Below are positions 1 to 11,274 of a DNA stretch of 64,000 bases, piece after piece (within the stretch, counting starts at the first letter, position 1; the number at the start of each line of letters is the position of its first letter). The notes below the pieces were generated by a model. The model did not search any database, had not been told where the DNA came from, and was given only the letters and a program-made list of their open reading frames with translations. Made by a program: the position numbers and the translations under genes. This stretch comes from Apostichopus japonicus. Its lineage: Eukaryota > Echinodermata > Holothuroidea > Aspidochirotida > Stichopodidae. The stretch covers positions 33,945,001 to 34,009,000 of the forward strand of contig NC_092580.1 in NCBI RefSeq assembly GCF_037975245.1. Direction: 5' to 3'.

Positions 1-61
1 TTATACAATATGCAATATATGACAGTGAAAGTTCTCCCTTCTTTCCGGTTTACTTGACCAG

Positions 62-226
62 ATTAATGATAGCAACAATACTCTGGATGTCAAGCAACGT
101 AACGAATGTTATTTGTTACGTTCAACAATATCGGTCACCACAAGTCAGAAGATACATTTATTTCACAACAGTACAAGTTATTGTGTATATGATCATAGAA
201 GAGGAGCAATGGGAGAATGTTTTGAT
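62..226 (+). CDS. candidate upstream exon, 55 codons, function unknown
   Basis: A pyrimidine-rich tract ending in CCAG precedes it and a GTAAGT donor follows. The frame between is open for exactly 55 codons. The peptide is Cys- and Asn-rich, with two N-glycosylation sequons near the start and middle and four cysteines (in NECY, YCVY and GECF). I do not recognise the domain. From its position it could be part of the CLCA N-terminal or VWA region, but I cannot align it, and its end phase does not chain cleanly to the next candidate exon. An intervening exon may be missed, for example near 552-638. No convincing coding signal was seen in the rest of 227-781. Confidence 0.3.
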
Positions 227-781
227 GTAAGTATTTAGTACTTTATTGTCCGTCATTACCATTGACGAATTTGTTTGACTTCTTTGGCATGTTATATACT
301 ACCTATAACCTTGAGAACAAAGGTTGGCTGACAGTTATCTGGGCCCCGGAAAAACGCCATGTCATCCCGCCGACTCCATCAGTGGCATAGCCAGCAATTA
401 AAACGTGACTGGATCCTGGACACTGTTATTTATATTAGATACCATGTTCAGATTTAGCCCGTTTCAAAAACAACCAACACATAAATAGGGTGCTCAATAC
501 AAGAAGAAAAGTTATATAACAATCTTACTAAATTTTGGATTTGATTGGCAGGTCACGAAGATTAGTGGTCTCCTATTCTGATCAAGGCCATCGGACGCTG
601 CCAAATTTCCCGACCGTTCAGATCGCCACGGTTAGAAAGTAACTTAGATATGTCCATATGTTACGAATATTGCTCCTGTAAGAAATGTCATATCCTTATT
701 GGCACGTTTATAGCATGTGCATGATTAACAAATTCACGCTGCAATATGTTTTATTCCAACCATAATAGTACACGTCCGTAG

Positions 782-972
782 ATATGAATAACGATGTCTT
801 GGTGTTCGAAAGTGGTCTGTCCATGTACAAGAATTCACTAACATCAAATGTGAGCTCATCCAAACCAATTTTAATTGCAAAAGAAATAGAAGAAGGGTGG
901 CAACATGAATACAAGTCCACTGCGGAGTACATTACCTCTATAAATTATGACGATGTCGAAAGCAACATAAGG
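782..972 (+). CDS. candidate upstream exon, about 63 codons
   Basis: It begins after a CGTAG acceptor in phase 1 and ends at AGG|GTAAGT in phase 0. The peptide is hydrophilic with an internal Asn-Val-Ser sequon and a KEIEEGWQHEY segment. Position and splice sites fit an exon between the CLCA VWA region and the C-terminal sandwich, but I see no clear homology. The opposite-strand ORF over the same bases (708-932) looks like a shadow. Confidence 0.35.
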
Positions 973-1422
973 GTAAGTTCATTTCTATTATTAATATTAA
1001 ATTGGCCATAAATCCATTGTTGCGTACTTGCAGTTTTTAAGGTAACCATCGGCGTTTGGCAATGGAAATCACTCAGCATGCAGTCGACGGATTGCAAAGC
1101 TACAGTTTTAGTCTTCAATACATATGGCCTAAGTTATTAATTTATATAATTAGAGACCATATGGACGAAGCCATGACATCTGATATCAGTTTTCGAGGCG
1201 ACAACTATAAATTTCAGTTTAATGTTTTGTATTCAGAAAACTGACGTAATTTTACTTATATTTTAGGATTGTTGTAATTTATAGGCCTAAGGAATAACTG
1301 CAGTATAAGCAATTGAAATACTGATTGGTTTAGCATTTTATGTATAGCAGATTGTAACAGACATAAAATAGTAATAGAATTGAACACCCTTATGATATAA
1401 CATGTATGATAAAAGTTGCAAG

Positions 1423-1524
1423 ACCACTAAACTTATAGATAAGATGAACTTCACACTTTCGAGTACTTTCAACAAAGTGTTCTGGGAACCTAACATTAAA
1501 TGGGTAGAACAAACGCCACTAGGG
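1423..1524 (+). CDS. candidate exon preceding the CLCA sandwich region
   Basis: Open frame from a GCAAG acceptor to a strong GGG|GTATGT donor, phase 0 at both ends, which matches the phase 0 start of the next exon at 1991. The peptide contains LIDKMNFTLSSTFNKVFW, which may correspond weakly to the end of a CLCA VWA domain (a MIDA-F-x-x-I-S-S-G-T segment in human CLCA1). The exact acceptor is uncertain; an alternative lies at about 1415. Confidence 0.4.
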
Positions 1525-1679
1525 GTATGTAGAAGTAAAAATGCTATTTTCGAAAAAGATTCCAAATTCGATGTAAAACGTTGAATTGGAAGACACCGAC
1601 ATGAAAGTTGTAATGCATAAGCCCTTGCAGGCTTCTCCCACATTCATGGTTGCTTTAGGGTCGCAAATGTAACATCACC

Positions 1680-1762
1680 ATCGTCTTCGTCGTCATTGTA
1701 GTCGTCGTCATCATCATCATTCTCATTCTCATCCTCATCGTCATCGTCATCATCATCAGAGT
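1680..1762. repeat. imperfect (ATC/GTC)n trinucleotide repeat in an intron
   Basis: A run of TCGTC, TCATC and ATTCTC triplets with interruptions. No coding sense, since it lies between two phase-matched exons. Confidence 0.85.
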
Positions 1763-1990
1763 GAAAATATCTTACTATCAACGATAGTCAAATTTCGGAA
1801 ATCCTGTATACTTTAACACTTAATATTCTCAATTGAATATCACTTATCTTGCTGGATTTTTGGTTATAGGAACATTGTACCGTTTAGTAATGATTTGTAC
1901 AGGGACTTTCGTTTCGCCACAACTTTCCAGGTTAGATTCACTTATATCCAATAGTCGGAACTCAATGTTGTATAATGTTATACTCTGCAG

Positions 1991-2176
1991 GTAGAGGTCA
2001 ACGAATTCACTATCACTGCTGATACGCACTATCCATGCCCCCTCCAACTGGATCGTTTATTGGGTAATGGTAAAATACTATGTCGAATTCAGTGGGATTC
2101 AGGCAATATTTCCATACCTGATTGTGAATATGAAGAATGCTTTATATCGGATAAATTGATCGAGATCCGCTATGAG
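1991..2176 (+). CDS. CLCA-like beta-sandwich exon, N-terminal part
   Basis: A CTCTGCAG acceptor and a GAG|GTGAGA donor enclose 62 codons, phase 0 on both sides. It joins in frame to the exon at 2867, giving IRYE followed by KFDVTNNVT. The joined segment resembles the stretch of CLCA proteins that follows the VWA domain, where a strand pattern leads into GxWxYxxxN and then a VTVTSRA-like strand. Four cysteines are present, more than in vertebrate CLCAs here. Homology is weak taken alone and rests mostly on the neighbouring exons. Confidence 0.5.
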
Positions 2177-2280
2177 GTGAGAGTTTTTAAAAAATCATCA
2201 TTTCTATTTATATCGCTATCATTACATTTGCTGCGCGGTCTACCATACGCTCTAACGCTATTATTTACGGAAGACATAAG

Positions 2281-2660
2281 TGGGGGGGGGGGGGGGCATA
2301 TGTCGAGATACCGTATCAGAAAACCCTGATATCTCAACAAAAATATGTTTGTTTTGCTTTAGACTTACGGCAACTCGAGAAGACGCCAAAAATTCGTTTT
2401 TGTCTAGTTACAGACTTATGCGAAATTGACATCTCGACAAAACTAGTATTTTTGTCAAGTTGCCGACTTTCGATAAGTTTACATCTCGACAAAAAAGTGG
2501 AGTTTTTTGGAGTTACCGACTTACGAAAACGCGTTCAAATGACAAACATTGGATAATTGACGTTTTGATGAATTGATGGATCTCGTATTTTCGAGTTACC
2601 TTAATCCGGTTATTCGAAAAAAAAAGTTGTCGAGATGCCAAGTAAACGGCACCAAAAGAA
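2281..2660. repeat. poly-G tract followed by a degenerate ~75 bp repeat
   Basis: After an uninterrupted G run at about 2281-2296, the sequence repeats a core of the type TTACCGACTTACGAAA then ACATCTCGACAAAA at about 75 bp spacing, roughly three diverged copies. TGTCGAGAT occurs at both margins. It is probably an old interspersed element in the intron; I cannot name a family. Confidence 0.55.
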
Positions 2661-2866
2661 ACTGGCACCAAAAGTTCAATGATGCACTTAACTATTAAAT
2701 TTTAACCTTCTACTAAAGTTTGATAAATTTCGTGCTCGAGTAGGTTAAATAGTGAGACAAGTCTTGATTGCATTGTTGATTTCATGAATTGATTGATAGA
2801 GCAGTGTAGATGAAAGCGTTTCTTTCGAAACTTTTTTACTCAAAATTTTCTTTTACACTAAGAAAG

Positions 2867-3140
2867 AAATTTGACGTGACCAACAATGTAACGATCAGGA
2901 ATACGGATATATTCAGCATTACTGTTCGAGTGGAGTTGTTCTTCATTAGTGATGTGAACAATGCATTACCTCCCGTAGTAGTAAAACCATTTATAAAGAA
3001 ATATTTCACTGGAAGTGGATGGAAGATATACGCCTCCGTTACTTATTTGAGTAAACCTGTATACAACCTCAGTGTAAATGCCAGGATTCGAGGACCAGAT
3101 GGATCTAGTCATGAATTATTGTTGAGCGATATACCTGAAG
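2867..3140 (+). CDS. CLCA-like beta-sandwich exon (main match)
   Basis: This exon gives the clearest CLCA signal. NNALPPVVVKPFIKK lines up with the SAVPP-x-x-V-x-AFVERD segment of human CLCA1. The following GWKIYASVTYLSKPVYNLSV lines up with the CLCA strand pair ending in NATVTATV. The last residues, LLLSDIPE, match the CLCA LRLLDDGAGAD turn. I chose the acceptor AGAAAG|AAATTT because it follows a pyrimidine-rich stretch, keeps phase 0 with the exon ending at 2176 and restores the conserved T-N-N strand. The donor is GAAG|GTGAGT, phase 1. Alternative acceptors at 2898 and 2916 would be phase 2. Confidence 0.7.
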
Positions 3141-3949
3141 GTGAGTATGATTTTCAGATAAATTGTCTTTTAAAAGTCACTCAACTAGGGAATCTTCAAG
3201 CATGAAGTTGAACGGTGTTAAAGGTGTTTAGGATTAATGAAACTGAATTCGCAAAATTGTAACTAGAAAAAGTCACAAGCCAAAATACAGAATATTGTGA
3301 TAAGTGGACAACAAGGTTCACTGCTAACAGCCGGGATACACGTGCCTGCCAGTGGGTAAATATCCTCAAGGAAATTGAAGGCACAATTATGGTATTGATC
3401 TGACATTGTCGAACGACATTGAGTGGTATTAAAGTCTTAGGGCTACTAACCAAACCTCTGTCAAGTTTCTTTTAAGGGTGAATGAATTTTCAAGACGGCC
3501 GCTTCCATAAATTGTACTAGTTCAAGCGAGTTAATCTTATAAAACAACCGTTTGAAAGCACCTTTGCATGATTACCTACAAATATCTTTAGCAAGTAAAA
3601 GTAAGTAAAAGCAAGTAAGTAAAACATGTTACTTGAGATCACAAGTCTTATGTCCCCCATTTGGGATTTTTTGTTGCATCTGAGGGCCTGACGCATTGAT
3701 CTGTGTCCTAGACTAAAAGTCCAATCGTTTAGGTTGATGAGCCGTAAGTGTTTCAAGGGTCATATCTCTTTGAAGTGAACCAACTTTTCAACTACTGTGA
3801 TTGCTAACATCTTCCCGTCACCTGTCTAAGACACACGTCCAGGATTACTAGGCTTCAACTTTAGGCTTCCTTGCATCACTGCAGAGATGCCACAACTTCC
3901 TTCTGTTTTATGTTTAAACCCAAGTGATGTTAAATTTGCCTTTATACAG

Positions 3950-4102
3950 AGTCTGATGATATGATGGACGGGATATATTCAAATGTCATTGATGTCAACG
4001 GAAGCGGATGGTACTCTGTTCAAGTTACGGTTAAAGGAGCAAATAATATTACTTGGAATATGGAAAATCTTCACCCTAGTGGTGTCGTACCTTCTGAATG
4101 CG
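3950..4102 (+). CDS. CLCA-like exon with the DGIYS motif
   Basis: A TTTATACAG acceptor and a GAATGCG|GTGAGT donor, phase 1 at both ends. The peptide DDMMDGIYSNVIDVNGSGWY then SVQVTVKG matches the most conserved CLCA block, KNDGIYSRYF...NGRYSLKVHV. With the preceding exon it reads through without gaps. An Asn-Asn-Ile-Thr sequon follows. The following intron (4103-4918) holds C-runs near 4120, 4323 and 4845 and nothing else that I can name. Confidence 0.78.
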
Positions 4103-4918
4103 GTGAGTACATACCAACCCCCCCCCCCCTCCCTCGCCTCAACGACCTTGGTGTAGGCATTAAAGTATCGGACGTAAATTAAATATGCATTTGTAGGCTC
4201 AGTTAACTAGTTCGGGGTTGCCGTTAATCCGTAATTGACGGGAACTATCATATTAGCACCAGGTAGTTGCGTCACAAGCTAAATATAGCTGTTATTTTGC
4301 TCTCTGCCATCTTTGCGACGTCCCCCCCCCCCGCACCCCCACCTCTCCCCACACACTATCCAAGGAGATAACACACTACCAGGCTTGTTATATCAAGTGT
4401 ATGGTTATAAACGTATGCTATCATTATATCGACCGTCCGAAAGTTAACGTGTCCGACGATTTTGTATTTAAATACTAAATTTGATTCGGCAAGTAACAAA
4501 TTGTACTGGAAAAGTTAATAATCCAATTATTAAGAAATACATAGGCTTTTGTAGACAAATTGTGAAAGATGCATTTATGGGATGTAAACAGAATAAGAAC
4601 AGAACACACAGGATTATTATCTAAGAGTATAGTGCCTTTATCTACAATATATCAAGTTCATATTTTTAGTTTGACTACCCCTTCAACAATTTAGCGGCTG
4701 GAACCCAGGAATAAACTGCTCAATTTGGGTAAAGAAACATTCATCATTTGGAATATTTGCAAAAGTACCTAATATGAATTATATGACCGAACTTGTCTAT
4801 CGCGAAACTTCCCCCTTCTCGAACTCTTTGCACCCCTCAGCACCCCCCCCCCCCTTGAAAAGTATAGTTGCGCCACTGCCCACTAAGTTCAGCGTTATTC
4901 CTGTTTTTGTTTCGTCAG

Positions 4919-5005
4919 ACGTACCATTAAATCCTTTAAATGCAGCATTGGAAAATGCCGACTCACTGATGCGGATGCCGAAAGAGTTGAATTTCTATGT
5001 GACAG
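4919..5005 (+). CDS. CLCA-like exon with the FxR...xFxVxG motif
   Basis: 29 codons between a TTCGTCAG acceptor and an ACAG|GTATAG donor, phase 1 at both ends. SLMRMPKELNFYVTG corresponds to the FSRVSSGGSFSVLG segment that precedes the fibronectin-like part of vertebrate CLCA1. In this gene the next exon in phase is the first HYR exon, so the HYR array sits where the C-terminal fibronectin-like region would be expected. Confidence 0.6.
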
Positions 5006-5068
5006 GTATAGTTTTCAGTGTTTGGAGTAGTGTTATGCCAAGCCGGCATTTTCCAGCAAGTCAGTTAA

Positions 5069-5660
5069 TGTAGTCCATAATGACCATATGTGTTAAGAAT
5101 CAACGAGGAAGGTTATAATATTACGCTACAAGGCCATTAACGTATTTTATGACGATCATATGTGTTGTAAGAAGCAACGAGGATGGTAATAATAATACGC
5201 TGCAAGTCCTAACCGTAGCCCATAACGGTTATATGTGTTGTAAGAATCAAGGAGGATGGTCATACTAATACGTTGAAGGTCCGTTAATGTAGTCAATAAC
5301 GACCATATGTTTTGTAGCAATCAGCGAGTGTAGGTCCGTTAACGTAGTCCATAACGACCATATCTTTTGTAAGAATCAACGAGGATGGTCATAATAATAC
5401 GCTGCAGGTCCGTTAATGTAATCCATTACGACCATATGTGTTGTAACAATCAGCGAGTGTTGGTCCGTTAAAGTAGTCCATAATGACCATATGTGTTGTA
5501 ACAATCAGCGAGTGTAGGACCGTTAACGTAGTCTATAACGAACTTATCTTTTGTAAGAATCAACGAGGATGGTCATAATAATACGCTGCAGGTCCGTTAA
5601 TGTAGTCCATAACGACCATATCTTTTTTAAGAATCAACGAGGATGGTCAAAATAATACAC
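5069..5660. repeat. minisatellite with two unit lengths (about 74 and 53 bp)
   Basis: About nine units built around GTCCGTTAAYGTAGTCCATA then ACGACCATAT and AAGAATCAACGAGGATGGTC. Long units carry a further CATAATAATACGCTGCAG block; short units end at CAGCGAGTGTAG instead. Early units are the most diverged. It lies in the intron between the last CLCA-like exon and the first HYR exon. The rest of that intron (5661-6361) shows no coding signal. Confidence 0.85.
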
Positions 5661-6361
5661 TGGCGCTGATGACAGGCAATGATTGCTATCAAAAGTTATG
5701 TCCAAACATTTTCATCTTAGTTGAAATCATCTTTGCGCATTATTTGTACATTTAAGTAAAGTTACGTTTTCCAAATGACCTAAATAACAAGCAAGAAACA
5801 AAAAATATTATTTGTAAAACAAAAAGCAAGAACTTAATGCTTCTCTCAATTGCCCATAACTAATAAAAGAGCTTCTACTTTGTATATTACAGGAACTTGA
5901 TTTATCCACTTGTAAAAAAATATAAACTTGTGAAAAAATCCAATGCAAACTGAAGCTTCTTCTCTCGTATTTTATTACCAAAAATGTAATATTTCATAAG
6001 AAAGATCAAAAAGTTATTAGGATGGCTTAATAGCAACTTATAGGCGAGAAAAAGAAGTCTCTTTTAGGGAAAAGCAATGGCAGACCAAAAACCACCTGTT
6101 CAACATCCACAATGAAATAAGATTCAAACACAGAAATGATTCAAAGTATTGGTATGGGTCTATGACATTTCTGAATGAGCAAAGCTACACTAATGTCTAA
6201 GTTTATTAGCAAAGCTGCTGCCTATACCCATCGTGTTTGCGTTCTTGGCTGAAAGTTTGAGTGGACATGTGTAAATCAGATTCGGAGATTCTTCCGGGTT
6301 AAATGAAAACATCTGAATACATTGCTAGAGAATCTTTCTTGTCTGCTTTTATAATTTGAAG

Positions 6362-6604
6362 ATGTGACTCCTCCTACGGCTATTTGCCAAGAAAATATAA
6401 CAACTGATGCAAGGCTGCAAGAAGGAACCGCTGCAAGAGTTGATTTTGTGGCATCATGTTCTGACAACATTGACACAGGCATACAAGCTGCTTGTAATGC
6501 AACAAGCCAAACTGAATTTCCAGTGGGTGTAACAACAGTGACTTGTTCTTGTGAAGATTTGTCTCAAAATACTGATGAATGTTCTTTCACCGTCACAGTT
6601 AAAG
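6362..6604 (+). CDS. HYR exon 1
   Basis: 243 bp, phase 1-1, encoding one HYR (hyalin repeat) domain of 81 residues. It has the family signature FPVGVTTVTCSCEDLSQNTD followed by ECSFTVTV. Type: PPTAICQENI start, VDFVAS, SQTE. Six cysteines and a Cys-Asn-Ala-Thr sequon. Acceptor TTTGAAG, donor AAAG|GTTAGT, as in every unit. Confidence 0.88.
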
Positions 6605-7340
6605 GTTAGTTTGAGTGAATTTCTTACATATTGCTAAGAAGTTTAAAAAAACGTCATCTGATTGCTTCTGCATAATTGAGTCTTTGCTCGAAAGTTGATT
6701 TCCATTATCAACAAAGAACATTAAAAGCCTAGTTTATTTGATGGGAAGTTTCTGAAAACAATCACGGACAAATGATCTTATCAAGCACCAGAAAATGTTT
6801 GGCTAGTTTGCAAGAAGCCGAACTCTGTGGCTGATCTGCACAGATCTTACCTACACATGTGATGTTCTAATTCCTTGACCAAAAATCTCTTCTTATCCTC
6901 CTTTTCAAACCAAAAACTTAATGCTGAGTATCGGAATGGGCCTTTATGAAATTTCAGACTGACCAAAGCTATATTAATGTTTTACTTTATTCATAACAAC
7001 AAAGCTGTTACCTATACTTATACCCATGAGGTTTCATTCCTTGAATGAACAGTTTTGAAGACAATTGTTAACCAGTTTTCGACATTCTTTCTGGCTTGTA
7101 AAACATCATTTACTGGTATATTTTATGATATGTGGCTAACACTTGCAACTGCATTTATTGTCAACATCTTTAAGACGACATAATATAGCTTTTGTGACCA
7201 TCAATTTGTTTAAAATTTAGAGTTAGACAATGAGCAATTTTATTTCTTAGCACCTCCCAACATTTACATATATATGTAGTACTATCACATCTTAGTACAT
7301 TTTCTAGTTAACCTTTCTTGTCTGCTTTTATAATTAAAAG

Positions 7341-7583
7341 ATGTGACTGAACCTACGGCGAGCTGTCCAAATGATATAGATACTGATGCAAGGCTGCATG
7401 AAGGAACCACTGCAAGAGCTGATTTTGTGGCATTATGTTCTGACAACATTGACACAGGCATTCAAGCTGCTTGTAATGCAACAAACCAAACTGAATTTCC
7501 AGTGGGTGTAACAACAGTTACTTGTTCTTGTGAAGATTTGTCTCAAAATACTGATGAATGTTCTTTCACCGTCACAGTTAAAG
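7341..7583 (+). CDS. HYR exon 2
   Basis: 243 bp, phase 1-1, one HYR domain. Type: EPTASCPNDI start, LHEG, ADFVAL, NQTE. Its protein is identical to those of units 3 and 5, a sign of recent duplication. The acceptor context is ATTAAAAG rather than TTTGAAG. Confidence 0.88.
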
Positions 7584-8324
7584 GTTAGTTTGAGTGAATT
7601 TCTTACCTATTGCTAAGAAGTTTAAAAAAAAACCTCATCCGATTGCTTCTGCATCATTGAGTCTCTGCTCGAAAGTTGATTTCCATTATCAACAAAGAAC
7701 ATTAAAGGCCTAGTTTATTTGATGGGAAGTTTCTGAAAACAATCACGGACAAATGATCTTATCAAGCACCAGAAAATGTTTGGCTAGTTTGCAAGAAGCC
7801 AAACTCTGTGGCTGATCTGCACAGATCTTACCTACACATGTGATGTTCTAATTCCTTAGCCCAAAATCTCTTCTTATCCTCCTTTTCAAACCAAAAAATT
7901 AATACTGAATATCGGAATGGGCCTTTATGAAATTTCAGACTGACCAAAGCTATATTAATGTCTAACTTTATTGATGAACAACAAAGCTGTTACCTATACT
8001 TATACCCATGAGGTTTCATTCCTTGAATGAACAGTTTTGAAGACAATTGTTAACCAGTTTTCGACATTCTTTCTGGCTTGTTAAACATCATTTACTGGTA
8101 TATTTTATGATATGTGGCTAACACTTGCAACTGCATTTATTGTGAACATCTTTAAGACGACATAATATAGCTTTTGTGACCATCAATTTGTTTAAAATTT
8201 AGAGTTAGACAATGAGCAATTTTATTTCTTAGCACCTCCCAACATTTACATATATATATATAGTACTATCACATCTTAGTACATTTTCTAGGTAACCTTT
8301 CTTGTCTGCTTTTATAATTTAAAG

Positions 8325-8567
8325 ATGTGACTGAACCTACGGCGAGCTGTCCAAATGATATAGATACTGATGCAAGGCTGCATGAAGGAACCACTGCTAG
8401 AGCTGATTTTGTGGCATTATGTTCTGACAACATTGACACAGGCATTCAAGCTGCTTGTAATGCAACAAACCAAACTGAATTTCCAGTGGGTGTAACAACA
8501 GTGACTTGTTCTTGTGAAGATTTGTCTCAAAATACTGATGAATGTTCTTTCACCGTCACAGTTAAAG
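8325..8567 (+). CDS. HYR exon 3
   Basis: 243 bp, phase 1-1, one HYR domain with the same protein sequence as units 2 and 5. The few nucleotide differences are synonymous, for example GCTAGA for GCAAGA. Confidence 0.88.
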
Positions 8568-9302
8568 GTTAGTTTGAGTGAATTTCTTACATATTGCTAA
8601 GAAGTTTAAAAAAACGTCATCTGATTGCTTCTGCATAATTGAGTCTTTGCTCGAAAGTTGATTTCCATTATCAACAAAGAACATTAAAAGCCTAGTTTAT
8701 TTGATGGGAAGTTTCTGAAAACAATCACGGACAAATGATCTTATCAAGCACCAGAAAATGTTTGGCTAGTTTGCAAGAAGCCAAACTCTGTGGCTGATCT
8801 GCACAGATCTTACCTACACATGTGATGTTCTAATTCCTTCGCCAAAAACCTCTTCTTATCCTCCTTTTCAAACCAAAAAATTAATACTGAATATCGGAAT
8901 GGGCCTTTATGAAATTTCAGACTGACCAAAGCTATATTAATGTCTAACTTTATTGATGAACAACAAAGCTGTTACCTATACTTATACCCATGAGGTTTCA
9001 TTCCTTGAATGAACAGTTTTGAAGACAATTGTTAACCAGTTTTCGACATTCTTTCTGGCTTGTTAAACATCATTTACTGGTATATTTTATGATATGTGGC
9101 TAACACTTGCAACTGCATTTATTGTGAACATCTTTATGACGACATAATATAGCTTTTGTGACCATCAATTTGTTTAAAATTTAGAGTTAGACAATGAGCA
9201 ATTTTATTTCTTAGCACCTCCCAACATTTACATATATATAGTACTATCACATCTGAGTACATTTTCTAGTTAACCTTTCTTGTCTGCTTTTATAATTTAA
9301 AG

Positions 9303-9545
9303 ATGTAACTGAACCTACGGCGAGCTGTCCAAATGATATAGATACTGATGCAAGGCTGCATGAAGGAACCACTGCAAGAGCTGATTTTGTGGCATTATGT
9401 TCTGACAACATTGACACAGGCATTCAAGCTGCTTGTTATGCAACAAACCAAACTGAATTTCCAGTGGGTGTAACAACAGTGACTTGTTCTTGTGAAGATT
9501 TGTCTCAAAATACTGATGAATGTTCTTTCACCGTCACAGTTAAAG
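9303..9545 (+). CDS. HYR exon 4 (sequon lost)
   Basis: 243 bp, phase 1-1, one HYR domain of the EPTASCPNDI type. It differs from units 2, 3 and 5 by Asn to Tyr in the Cys-Asn-Ala-Thr segment (TGTTATGCA at about 9434), which removes the N-glycosylation sequon kept in the other units. Its second codon is GTA instead of GTG. The splice sites are intact. Confidence 0.87.
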
Positions 9546-10282
9546 GTTAGTTTGAGTGAATTTCTTACATATTGCTAAGAAGTTTAAAAAAACGTCATCT
9601 GATTGCTTCTGCATAATTGAGTCTTTGCTCGAAAGTTGATTTCCATTATCAACAAAGAACATTAAAAGCCTAGTTTATTTGATGGGAAGTTTCTGAAAAC
9701 AATCACGGACAAATGATCTTATCAAGCACCAGAAAATGTTTGGCTAGTTTGCAAGGAGCCGAACTCTGTGGCTGATCTGCACAGATCTTACCTACACATG
9801 TGATGTTCTAATTCCTTGACCAAAAATCTCTTCTTATACTCCTTTTCAAACCAAAAACTTAATGCTGAGTATCGGAATAGGCCTTTATGAAATTTCAGAC
9901 TGACCAAAGCTATATTAATGTTTTACTTTATTCATAACAACAAAGCTGTTACCTATACTTATACCCATGAGGTTTCATTCCTTGAAATGAACAGTTTTGA
10001 AGACAATTGTTAACCAGTTTTCGACATTCTTTCTGGCTTGTAAAACATCATTTACTGGTATATTTTATGATATGTGGATAACACTTGCAACTGCATTTAT
10101 TGTCAATATCTTTATGACGACATAATATAGCTTTTGTGACCATCAATTTGTTTCAAATTTAGAGTTAGACAATGAGCAATTTTATTTCTTAGCACCTCCC
10201 AATATTTACATATATATATAGTACTATCACATCTTAGTACATTTTCTAGTTAACCTTTCTTGTCTGCTTTTATAATTTAAAG

Positions 10283-10525
10283 ATGTGACTGAACCTACGG
10301 CGAGCTGTCCAAATGATATAGATACTGATGCAAGGCTGCATGAAGGAACCACTGCAAGAGCTGATTTTGTGGCATTATGTTCTGACAACATTGACACAGG
10401 CATTCAAGCTGCTTGTAATGCAACAAACCAAACTGAATTTCCAGTGGGTGTAACAACAGTGACTTGTTCTTGTGAAGATTTGTCTCAAAATACTGATGAA
10501 TGTTCTTTCACCGTCACAGTTAAAG
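10283..10525 (+). CDS. HYR exon 5
   Basis: 243 bp, phase 1-1, HYR protein identical to units 2 and 3. The intron that follows carries the CR1/L2-type LINE insertion at 10971-14346. Confidence 0.88.
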
Positions 10526-11274
10526 GTTAGTTTGAGTGAATTTCTTACCTATTGCTAAGAAGTTTAAAAAAAAACCTCATCCGATTGCTTCTGCATCATT
10601 GAGTCTCTGCTCGAAAGTTGATTTCCATTATCAACAAAGAACATTAAAGGCCTAGTTTATTTGATGGGAAGTTTCTGAAAACAATCACGGACAAATGATC
10701 TTATCAAGCACCAGAAAATGTTTGGCTAGTTTGCAAGAAGCCAAACTCTGTGGCTGATCTGCACAGATCTTACCTACACATGTGATGTTCTAATTCCTTA
10801 GCCCAAAATCTCTTCTTATCCTCCTTTTCAAACCAAAAAATTAATACTGAATATCGGAATAGGCCTTTATGAAATTTCAGACTGACCAAAGCTATATTAA
10901 TGTCTAACTTTATTGATGAACAACAAAGCTGTAACCTATACTTATACCCATGAGGTTTCATTCCTTGAATAGATTAACCGCTTGAAACATGGTCGCTGTT
11001 CGACAGCAGACCGCACTTCATCTCGCTGTGATCCGTTTTGTATTTACGTTATAAAATCACGTCCTGGCAGTTATTATTTCCTACAAACTTGATAGTGAGT
11101 GCTCCTGAAGTCCCTACCCGTCAATACTGAGCAAAATTGTGACTGATTGTACTCGAAATAAACGAGGAACTTCATGGACTTAGCCGGGTGATTCAGCTCG
11201 TTTCGTGGAACTGGTACATACAGTGTTTGTGAGTAATATTTTGTTCAGCTGGCGATCTAGCCTATACCCAATAT

